From Comamonas odontotermitis (lineage in GTDB: Bacteria > Pseudomonadota > Gammaproteobacteria > Burkholderiales > Burkholderiaceae_C): DNA of 64,000 nucleotides. The position numbers were made by a program, and so were the translations under genes. This document shows positions 55,729 to 62,399 of this stretch, in pieces. Below the pieces are notes generated by a model. That model made no database searches, was not told the DNA's origin, and saw nothing but the letters and a program-made list of their open reading frames with translations. Each line of letters starts with the position of its first letter. Position 1 is the stretch's first letter. Location: assembly GCF_020080045.1 (NCBI RefSeq), contig NZ_CP083451.1, forward strand, positions 3,211,001 to 3,275,000, written 5' to 3'.

Positions 55729-57117
55729 ATGAGGTCTTTTTGCATAGGGTTAGCTCGCACAGGTATCGCTGTCGCAGTTCTTGGTAGTGTTGCGTTAGCG
55801 GCCCAAGCTGCAACAATCCAAGTTGCTGCGAACTCAAATTACTTTAATGGTTGGCAGTTCAACACCTCTACCTCCCCTGGCACGGGCTGCGGATCGGAAA
55901 ACACTCCTGCGACAACCACATTTGCAGGTACGCTTGGTGCAGGAACCTTCCAACTTACTGCGGATGCGTCCCCTGTGCCTGAGCAATGGCAGAACTGCCC
56001 GGCATGGAACTATTTTGGAGGAGGGATGCCTGCAGGAATCAGTGCTCCCTCAAGCGTAAGCACAGTCAACATTCGCAGGGGAAATACCCAGTACTCATTT
56101 CCCCAGGCGCTTCCCGTTGGCACGACATTTTTTGTGCAAGATGTCGATGCTCAAGAAACGGTGAACATTTCATTCTTGAGTTGCTCTGGTCAAGCAGTCG
56201 ATGCAAGCGGCTTTGACCTGCTGCGTGTGTCCAATCCTTCCGCAACAACCCCTATTGTTACTCCCGGCGCTAGCTGGAGCGCAACCACCGCGGTTCTAAA
56301 CAGCAACTCTCCCAATGAGTTGTTTGGGATCACTATCCGCGATAGCAATGTATGTTCCGTTCGGCTCGTAAGCACCGCAAATAATAATAGTGGTGGAGAG
56401 CTATTCTTTTTTGGTCTTCCTGCCGCCACGGTGACTGCTGTTGATGACACGGGAACCACAACCCCTGCAGTGCCAGTTACCGTCGATCTGCGCGTCAACG
56501 ATTCCACGAACCAGCCGGGATATGTAAGTTTGAACACACCAACCATCACGACACAGCCGACCAATGGCACCGTGTCTATCGATGGCTCTGGCAATGCCGT
56601 GTACACGCCAAACGCAAACTTCACTGGCACCGACACCTTCAAGTACCAAGTCTGCACCCAGACAACAGTTCCTCAATGCGCGGAGGCTACGGCAACTATT
56701 ACCGTAACTGCTATCCCTCCAACGCCTCCAGTCATCAACGACGCGAGCTTTACCACTCCGGTAAATACGCCAGTTACTGGCAATGCAGGCACTGGGGGAC
56801 AAGTTCCTCCCGGCTCTGCCTTCCAAACAGCGACGCCACCAGCACATGGTCAGCTGACGATTGATCCAACGACTGGCGCATTCACATATACACCCAGCGC
56901 CAATTACACGGGCACGGACACCGCAACTGTTCGAGTGTGTCTACCCGCTCCAAACAGCACGGTATGCGATGACGCTGTACTTACCTTCAATGTGCAAGGC
57001 GGTGGAGGCGGTTCTTCTGCAACTCCTGTACCAACGATCAATGAGTGGGCTCTGATCGGATTAGCTACTCTGACTGCATTGTTTGGCTTTGGCCACCTTC
57101 GTAGACGCCAAAATTAA
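55729..57117 (+). CDS. IPTL-CTERM surface protein 4 (prophage cargo)
   Basis: 462 residues from ATG 55729, with GGGAG five bases upstream. Signal peptide MRSFCIGLARTGIAVAVLGS...AAQA. A beta domain (about 30-235) precedes two cadherin-like VCBS repeats (about 240-440; YTPNANFTGTDTFKYQVC and YTPSANYTGTDTATVRVC). A Gly/Ser linker leads to the tail TPVPTINEWALIGLATLTAL...LRRRQN, the clearest IPTL-CTERM signal of the four (VPTINEW). It lies between the phage regulator terminator and the spanin genes, converging on Rz. Confidence 0.9.
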   Translation: MRSFCIGLARTGIAVAVLGSVALAAQAATIQVAANSNYFNGWQFNTSTSPGTGCGSENTPATTTFAGTLGAGTFQLTADASPVPEQWQNCPAWNYFGGGMPAGISAPSSVSTVNIRRGNTQYSFPQALPVGTTFFVQDVDAQETVNISFLSCSGQAVDASGFDLLRVSNPSATTPIVTPGASWSATTAVLNSNSPNELFGITIRDSNVCSVRLVSTANNNSGGELFFFGLPAATVTAVDDTGTTTPAVPVTVDLRVNDSTNQPGYVSLNTPTITTQPTNGTVSIDGSGNAVYTPNANFTGTDTFKYQVCTQTTVPQCAEATATITVTAIPPTPPVINDASFTTPVNTPVTGNAGTGGQVPPGSAFQTATPPAHGQLTIDPTTGAFTYTPSANYTGTDTATVRVCLPAPNSTVCDDAVLTFNVQGGGGGSSATPVPTINEWALIGLATLTALFGFGHLRRRQN

Positions 57118-57121
57118 ATAG

Positions 57122-57148
57122 CAACCGCCTCCGGGCGGTTTTTTATTG
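57122..57148. terminator. Terminator between IPTL-CTERM gene 4 and Rz
   Basis: AACCGCC, TCCG loop, GGCGGTTTTTTATT. It serves IPTL-CTERM gene 4 on the plus strand and overlaps the 3' end of Rz. Confidence 0.88.
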
Positions 57149-57676
57149 TCCAATGCATGCCTGATCGCTCGCGTCACCATTCAATCTGCGCTCGATGTTC
57201 ACCTGGTCGCACAGCGCTGCTACTTCGGCGTCTCGCTGTTTAAGAGCGCCTCCGAGTTCCGCGACCACTCCGACGCCCTCTGCAAGCTGGCGGTCGAGGG
57301 CTGAGGCTTTATCTGCAAGAGCGCTGCGGGCAGTGGCGTCGGCTTCGGCTTGCGCGCGATAAGTGGCGGCTCGGCTGTCGGCGCTGAGCTGCAGCCTGTG
57401 AGCGCGCTCAAGCTCAGAGCGCACATCAACAGCAATGCCAGTTTTGAGGCTGGCCAGCTTGTCGGCGTTGTAGATCGTGTCTTTTGCATGTTTGCTCTCC
57501 AGTTGGGCGGTTTGGATTTCGTCGGCCCGGGCGGCTTTGGCGCGGGTTGCCACGCCCTGGGCCTGGGTGGTTTCGCACTTGGCTACCTTGGCACTCATGC
57601 GCCACCCGTTCACCAGAGCACCGGTGGCAAACAGGGCAATACAGGCCAGAATTCGCAGAATTACACCGGTGGTCAT
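57143..57676 (-). CDS. Phage inner-membrane spanin Rz
   Basis: 177 residues from ATG 57676, whose ATGA overlaps the lysozyme stop; GGAGG lies four bases upstream. An N-terminal membrane helix (TGVILRILACIALFATGALV) and a long periplasmic coiled coil (about 40-160) are as expected for an i-spanin that bridges to Rz1 and fuses the membranes in the last lysis step. The Rz1 frame is embedded within it. Two decayed relatives lie at 45349 and 49075. Confidence 0.9.
   Translation of the reverse strand: MTTGVILRILACIALFATGALVNGWRMSAKVAKCETTQAQGVATRAKAARADEIQTAQLESKHAKDTIYNADKLASLKTGIAVDVRSELERAHRLQLSADSRAATYRAQAEADATARSALADKASALDRQLAEGVGVVAELGGALKQRDAEVAALCDQVNIERRLNGDASDQACIGQ
57220..57489 (-). CDS. 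Phage outer-membrane spanin Rz1, embedded in Rz
   Basis: 89 residues in another frame entirely within Rz. LALLLMCALSLSALTGC is a lipoprotein signal with lipobox ALTGC, followed by a Pro-rich mature part (SAPTAEPPLIARKPKPTPLP). This is the classic embedded Rz/Rz1 arrangement. The exact start is uncertain: the first Met gives a 15-residue hydrophilic lead. Retention of the lipobox frame in both decayed copies supports it. Confidence 0.72.
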   Translation of the reverse strand: MQKTRSTTPTSWPASKLALLLMCALSLSALTGCSSAPTAEPPLIARKPKPTPLPAALLQIKPQPSTASLQRASEWSRNSEALLNSETPK

Positions 57677-58221
57677 GCTGCCTCCAGACACAAGGCGCGC
57701 TCAGCTTGGCGGCGGTTCTGCAGGCCCTGCACATACTTTCCGCCAGCGTTTGACCAGTTGGGCGCACCAGAAGGCGTGCGGGCGATCAGATTGCAGCCCT
57801 GCACGATCTGGCCAGCGTTGATGTTTTTGACGGCCTGGGAGCCGCAAGCGCCCTCCTTACCCACGTTGATTGCGAACATGGTCAAACCGATCAGGCGCTT
57901 GGCCGTCAGGTAGTCCCAGTTGGCACACCCCAGCACGGCAAAGCCATGCTCCAGCAGCGTTGCCTTATTCACCACCCGGCATTGGTCATCAGTGAGCTTG
58001 TCGCCCACATTGGCTTTCCAGTCGGTACGGCCAGCGCAGTACGTAGGGATGCCATGCGCCAGGTTGTCGGCATAGACACTCAGGACATTGCCCTCCCAGC
58101 GCTCCAACATGGTGTACGCCAGGGGACTGGTCAGCGCGGCCAGCAGAGCTGCAGGGATCGCCCCCTTGCGCGCCAGCGAAGCCGGAATGCTCGGCTCTTT
58201 TGGAATCAGTGCATCTGTCAT
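57673..58221 (-). CDS. Phage lysozyme (GH24 family)
   Basis: 182 residues. An N-terminal hydrophobic segment (AIPAALLAALTSPLAYTM, about 21-38) may be a signal-arrest-release anchor. The catalytic region LERWEGNVLSVYADNLAHGI then PTY fits the GH24 Glu/Asp/Thr pattern. Four Cys may form disulphides. It degrades peptidoglycan after holin action. It overlaps both neighbours as ATGA. Confidence 0.92.
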   Translation of the reverse strand: MTDALIPKEPSIPASLARKGAIPAALLAALTSPLAYTMLERWEGNVLSVYADNLAHGIPTYCAGRTDWKANVGDKLTDDQCRVVNKATLLEHGFAVLGCANWDYLTAKRLIGLTMFAINVGKEGACGSQAVKNINAGQIVQGCNLIARTPSGAPNWSNAGGKYVQGLQNRRQAERALCLEAA

Positions 58222-58460
58222 AGCTCATCCCATCCCGTACCAAATTTGTGCTGCATGCGCGCTTCCATCTCGCGCGCCTCGCGGCGGTCTTTACGCCAGG
58301 ACCAATACTGGCTGCAGGCCCAGCCCAGAACACCGATCAGCAAGCCGCCGATCACGCCCCACTCGGACACCGTGAGCCCGCTCACAAATGCACCTGTTGC
58401 CCCGCCATAGGCTGCAGCCTTGCCCGCGACAATCGCGCCGTTTTCTGCACCATTGCTCAT
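58218..58460 (-). CDS. Phage holin-like protein
   Basis: 80 residues from ATG 58460, with GAGAGG upstream. Ala/Gly-rich N-terminus (GAIVAGKAAAYGGATGAF), one or two membrane helices (VIGGLLIGVLGWACSQYW), then a charged C-terminus (SWRKDRREAREMEARM). Topology and position just before the lysozyme fit a class II or III holin. Its stop overlaps the lysozyme start. Confidence 0.82.
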   Translation of the reverse strand: MSNGAENGAIVAGKAAAYGGATGAFVSGLTVSEWGVIGGLLIGVLGWACSQYWSWRKDRREAREMEARMQHKFGTGWDEL

Positions 58461-58478
58461 GCGCGCCCCTCTCAGATA

Positions 58479-58511
58479 TGAAAAAACCCGCTGGGCGCAC
58501 CATGCGGGTAT
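58479..58511 (-). terminator. Terminator between tail genes and lysis cassette
   Basis: On the minus strand ACCCGCATGG and CAGCGGGTTTTTT pair imperfectly with a T6 run, between the glycine-rich tail gene and the holin. Confidence 0.75.
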
Positions 58512-58527
58512 GTGAATCACAAAAAAG

Positions 58528-59394
58528 TCAGTTAATCAGTCCGCCAAGCCGTGTGCCAGGTGCGGCCCAGGTAACAAAACTGTTGCCATCGACTGCAGGG
58601 CCCGCAGCGCCAGCAGGAGCCGCCCGGATCGAAATGCCGGTTGCCGAATATGAGCCGCCGTAGTCTGTGATGCCGCTGCCCACATTCCCGGCCAGGCCCC
58701 ATGTGCCGCCATCACCACCCTTGCCGCCAATTGCCCAAGGCTTCGTCTGCCCACCAAGCACCGCTCCGGGGTGTTCCCGCCTGGTGGCTGATAGGCCAAA
58801 TCCCTGTCCATTGACAGTCAGGCCGCTGAACGACGCAAAGCCTTGCCCTGAGCCACCATAGCCGTCATCAGAAATAGTTCGGGTCGTGTTGTAGTCAACA
58901 AACCGGCCATCGCCTGCACTGCCGCTGCCACCACCACCGCTGATGATCCCCTGGTTGTTGATCGTGACTGGAACCCGCGTCTTGAATGCGAATGAGCCGG
59001 GATTGCCTCCAATACCAGCACCACCGCTCATAGAGGCCCCCACCCCGCCGATGCGCGTACCGGCAGACACGTTCAAAGTGATGCCACCAGCAAAGGCGGT
59101 GCTCCCTAGGTCAAGCGAATTGATCAGCGGCGCAGTGATATTGACGATCAGCGGCGCCGATCCATTCCAACCTGCAGCCGTTGCCAGGGACCGAATATTA
59201 GGCTGCGCCACACTGGCGGAGATATTCAGCACAAAGGCATTCGACTTGCCGTAGAAGTGCGTAAAGCCAATGTATCCAGAGGCAGGAATGCCAGCCGCCT
59301 TGCCGTAGAGCTTGGTGAAGGTCACGGGCTGGGCGGTGCCGAATTCTGCCCCTATGGCCCTCAGCGTAATCAGACCAGTAGATGGAAGCGCCAT
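58528..59394 (-). CDS. Glycine-rich phage virion protein
   Basis: 288 residues starting MALPSTGLITLRAIGAEFGT, an N-terminal block common to phage tail-tip proteins (about 1-50, with two FTKLYGK/FTHFYGK repeats). The C-terminal half is rich in Gly (GGVGASMSGGAGIGG; GGSGSAGDGRF) like glycine-rich receptor-binding tips. Probably attached to fibre or tail tip; not assignable further. Confidence 0.75.
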   Translation of the reverse strand: MALPSTGLITLRAIGAEFGTAQPVTFTKLYGKAAGIPASGYIGFTHFYGKSNAFVLNISASVAQPNIRSLATAAGWNGSAPLIVNITAPLINSLDLGSTAFAGGITLNVSAGTRIGGVGASMSGGAGIGGNPGSFAFKTRVPVTINNQGIISGGGGSGSAGDGRFVDYNTTRTISDDGYGGSGQGFASFSGLTVNGQGFGLSATRREHPGAVLGGQTKPWAIGGKGGDGGTWGLAGNVGSGITDYGGSYSATGISIRAAPAGAAGPAVDGNSFVTWAAPGTRLGGLIN

Positions 59395-59395
59395 A

Positions 59396-60058
59396 TCACG
59401 CCCCCCATCCTTCGTTGATCATCACCGCCAGCACCAGCAGCGCATCAACCTTCTTGCAAAGCTCGATCTGCTCGGCAAAGTCGGCTTCATGCGCAAAGCA
59501 GCCCTGCACATGGGCGAAGACTGCACCGCCGAACATCTTGATAGCCTCAGCATCCAAGGTCACGAAATGGTTGTCAGCCTTCCAGCGCACAGTGGTGGCC
59601 GGATCGTCAATCGCTCGGGTGTACGCGCCGGTAATCGTGGCTTGGCTCTCCCGGTCGGTCTTGACCTGGGAGCCATTGATCAGGATGCCGCCCGTTTCAT
59701 GCTGGTAGCGCACATCTGCCAAGCGCAACAGCAGACGCTCTTTCAGCACCGGAAGATTGGCATCAGCCCGCAGATCGACAGCTTCTACCGGGCGCACCCA
59801 CTCACCGCCGACAAGCTGCGGCAGGCCCACGCGCGCATCCTCGAACCACTCAAGAGCACGATCGAGGGGCTGAATGGGTGCATTTGCGTTCTGCTCTTGC
59901 AATTCCTCCAGTGTTAGCTCGGGCAGCAAGGGCAGATTGGTTTCAGCCCACGCCTTGAACTCTGGATAGTTGGGGTCCTGGTCATCGAAGCGGATCACCT
60001 TGCCATCGGCCAGGCGCGTGACGCTCAAATAGTCTCGATTGAATTGATATGTGCTCAT
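59396..60058 (-). CDS. DUF4376 protein, probable tail fibre assembly chaperone
   Basis: 220 residues. C-terminal DUF4376 region with DVRYQHETGGILINGSQVKT and the HFVTLDAEAIKMFGG block. N-terminus resembles fibre-assembly proteins. One base separates it from the next gene's stop region, in the late operon between fibre and tip genes. Confidence 0.8.
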   Translation of the reverse strand: MSTYQFNRDYLSVTRLADGKVIRFDDQDPNYPEFKAWAETNLPLLPELTLEELQEQNANAPIQPLDRALEWFEDARVGLPQLVGGEWVRPVEAVDLRADANLPVLKERLLLRLADVRYQHETGGILINGSQVKTDRESQATITGAYTRAIDDPATTVRWKADNHFVTLDAEAIKMFGGAVFAHVQGCFAHEADFAEQIELCKKVDALLVLAVMINEGWGA

Positions 60059-61378
60059 TTATGCCACCGATTCCAAGGTTGTTTGCCCAGCAGCTCCGTT
60101 GTTCTCGATCACAGGCGCATAGGTGCCGCCACAGACGATTTCCCCATAGCGGTAGTACAAGCCGCCGCTGTGCCCAAAGGTCAGGGCGTTGGGAAGCATT
60201 CGGGTCGCCCCAGGATCTACTACCCCCAGTGGGTAATCGATGAGAAAGGTATCCTCCGTCTGGTATTCCTCAAGCACAGTGAGCACGTATGTCTCTGATG
60301 TGGAGCCGAACCCGGGCAAGCGCATCTCAATGAAGGAGCCGCTATTGGAGCTGTAGCCGCTGATGCGATACTGATAGGGATAGGCGTAGAAATAGGAATA
60401 TGCTCCCAGAACACGGATCGATGCCCAGGAGTCGCCACCAGCGCCTGCAGTCGTCTTGGAGAAGGTGATTTCTGCCGCCCAGTGGCGCTCTGGACACGAC
60501 AGAATGAATCTGGAATACAGGGGCCGATTGGAGCTGCCGAAGTAGCAAAGCGTGATCCACTGTGAGCTAGCAGTGTTCAACACCACCTTGCGAGTGCCGC
60601 CAACAGTCAGTTGCGCGAGCGTAGCCGGATCACGATATTTCAGCCGGTCGCTGAATGTCTTCTTGCCTGCAATCGGCTGATCACCAGTGAGCAGCACCGT
60701 TGTGGCAATTGCTGTATTGAGCGCGGTTGTCGTAACCGCGTCTGTCAGGCCTGCTGCTGCAACAGTGGTCGGCTTGCTCAGCAGGTTCGCCCAGGTATTG
60801 CTGGCCTTCAGAACAACATCGGTCAGCCAGCCATTTGCAAGCGTCGGCTTGTTGAGCACGTTTTCCCAAGTCACCGTACCCACATCCGGGTCGGACATGC
60901 CCAGCTTCCAGACCGTGCCGCTCCACCAGTACCATGCCCCATTGGTCGTGTTGGTGAACCAGGCGCCCAGGGTAAGCGGACCGCCCTGATTATTGGTCGT
61001 GGGCGGGGCAGCTTTCGGCCCCAGGTACAGCATTTGCATGCTCAGCAGGCTTGCAGCCGCAGCGCTCGCGCTTTGCTGGGCATTTCCAGCCGAAGTAGCA
61101 GCAGCATCCTTGGACGCCTGGGCGGAGTTGGCAAAACCCTGGGCGGCGTTTGCCGATGTTGCTGCGGTGTTAGCGCTCGCCCCTGACGCCTGGGCCTGGG
61201 ATTGTGCATGCTCGGCGTTTGTCTTTGCAGACACACCCACATCATGCACATCAGAGCCCCATCCAGGCATATTGCCCGTGAAGACTTCAGCAGTCTGGCT
61301 GAACTCCTCTTCATCCATGGTGTTGCTGTCGGGCACCGTGCCCAGGTCACGGATATTCGGTACGTTTGCGATTGCCAT
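60059..61378 (-). CDS. Phage tail fibre protein
   Basis: 439 residues from ATG 61378, overlapping the upstream stop by one base (TGATG). N-terminal segment MAIANVPNIRDLGTVPDSNT, an Ala/Ser/Asn-rich coiled coil (about 50-130; SANTAATSANAAQGFANSAQ), a carbohydrate-type W-rich block (GAWYWWSGTVWKLG) and a long C-terminal head. Likely determines host recognition. Confidence 0.88.
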   Translation of the reverse strand: MAIANVPNIRDLGTVPDSNTMDEEEFSQTAEVFTGNMPGWGSDVHDVGVSAKTNAEHAQSQAQASGASANTAATSANAAQGFANSAQASKDAAATSAGNAQQSASAAAASLLSMQMLYLGPKAAPPTTNNQGGPLTLGAWFTNTTNGAWYWWSGTVWKLGMSDPDVGTVTWENVLNKPTLANGWLTDVVLKASNTWANLLSKPTTVAAAGLTDAVTTTALNTAIATTVLLTGDQPIAGKKTFSDRLKYRDPATLAQLTVGGTRKVVLNTASSQWITLCYFGSSNRPLYSRFILSCPERHWAAEITFSKTTAGAGGDSWASIRVLGAYSYFYAYPYQYRISGYSSNSGSFIEMRLPGFGSTSETYVLTVLEEYQTEDTFLIDYPLGVVDPGATRMLPNALTFGHSGGLYYRYGEIVCGGTYAPVIENNGAAGQTTLESVA

Positions 61379-62310
61379 CAGACAACCCCTTTCACATTCA
61401 CATTGAGCGATGTAGTGCGCGATGTGACGGGCTGCCAGCCAATGCTGAGCCATCCCACCGTTGCAATAAATCGGTATTTCGTCTTGCTGGATGCATAGAC
61501 CGACACAGGCGTGTCCTTGAGCTTTTCCACCAGCGCGAATAGGCGGTTGGATTCGTCCGAATCCACCACAACAGGAAGCGTCAAATTGACCGCTGAGCCG
61601 CGCGGCACCAGGCGGAAAGTCCCATCCTCGAATTCCTTGCGGAAGCTGTAGTTCTGGATCTCGGCGCTGACCCCGAACAGGGTGCCGGAGCGCGAGCCAG
61701 AGCTGCGCACGCCGAATGCCGTCCAGTTGCCCACCGACAGCCAGCCCACGGCCACGGCCTGGTCTTCGTCTGCGGTGATGGTGATGGTGATCACCATCGA
61801 AGACTTGTAGGGCAGACCTTCGAGCCGGTAGCTCTTGACTGGAGAGCGTTCCCTAAAGAAGTATTGCCACCAGCCCAGGCGTGGGAGTTTCAGACGCCGA
61901 TCGATGGGCGGGATGAGGTCGGGCCCGCCGACCCCATCCGTTACCTTGATCTGCAGCCGGTTTCCCTGCAGGCCATGCAGTGAGATGCCATCAATGAACG
62001 GCACTTTCAGCACATAGGTGAGCACCCCCTTGCGGCCTACCTGCGCGGTTTGGACGTAGGAGTCGAAAGGCGCATAGCGGTTGCATGGCCGAATATCGCT
62101 CCAGCTCAGCTCGTCCGCTGGCGGGGGCTTGCTCAGGTCATCCGGAACCTTGGCGCAGCGGAAGATTCGCCCACCGTAGACCCGTTCATTGCCGATGGCC
62201 ACAGTCTGGCCAGAAGTCCACGCCACCTCTCCTGCCTCGGTATCGACCGCAGGAATTGTGCCCGCGAGCATCATGCTGTCAGTGATGGTTTTAGGCACTA
62301 GGACATACAT
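61378..62310 (-). CDS. Phage tail protein of unknown function
   Basis: 310 residues starting MYVLVPKTITDSMMLAGTIP, with a ferredoxin-like W-rich motif (SWSDIRPCNRYAPFDSYVQT) seen in tail proteins of related temperate phages. No catalytic motif. Position between tape measure and fibre suggests a distal tail or baseplate component. Confidence 0.75.
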   Translation of the reverse strand: MYVLVPKTITDSMMLAGTIPAVDTEAGEVAWTSGQTVAIGNERVYGGRIFRCAKVPDDLSKPPPADELSWSDIRPCNRYAPFDSYVQTAQVGRKGVLTYVLKVPFIDGISLHGLQGNRLQIKVTDGVGGPDLIPPIDRRLKLPRLGWWQYFFRERSPVKSYRLEGLPYKSSMVITITITADEDQAVAVGWLSVGNWTAFGVRSSGSRSGTLFGVSAEIQNYSFRKEFEDGTFRLVPRGSAVNLTLPVVVDSDESNRLFALVEKLKDTPVSVYASSKTKYRFIATVGWLSIGWQPVTSRTTSLNVNVKGVV

Positions 62311-62332
62311 TGCAGCCCTTTCAAAATAGAGA

Positions 62333-62360
62333 TGCCCGCATGGGGGTTAGCCATGCGGGC
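62333..62360. other. Strong hairpin between tape measure and tail protein genes
   Basis: GCCCGCATGG / CCATGCGGGC is a perfect 10-bp stem with a 7-base loop and no U-run. It lies between the terminator at 62361-62386 and the tail protein start and may stabilise mRNA or attenuate. Confidence 0.6.
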
Positions 62361-62386
62361 AAAGAAAAGCCGCCTCAGGGGCGGTT
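62361..62386 (-). terminator. Terminator after tape measure gene
   Basis: On the minus strand AACCGCC, CCTGA loop region, GGCGGCTTTTCTTT: stem plus T-rich run just past the tape measure stop. Confidence 0.75.
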
Positions 62387-62399
62387 AAAGACAGTCAGC

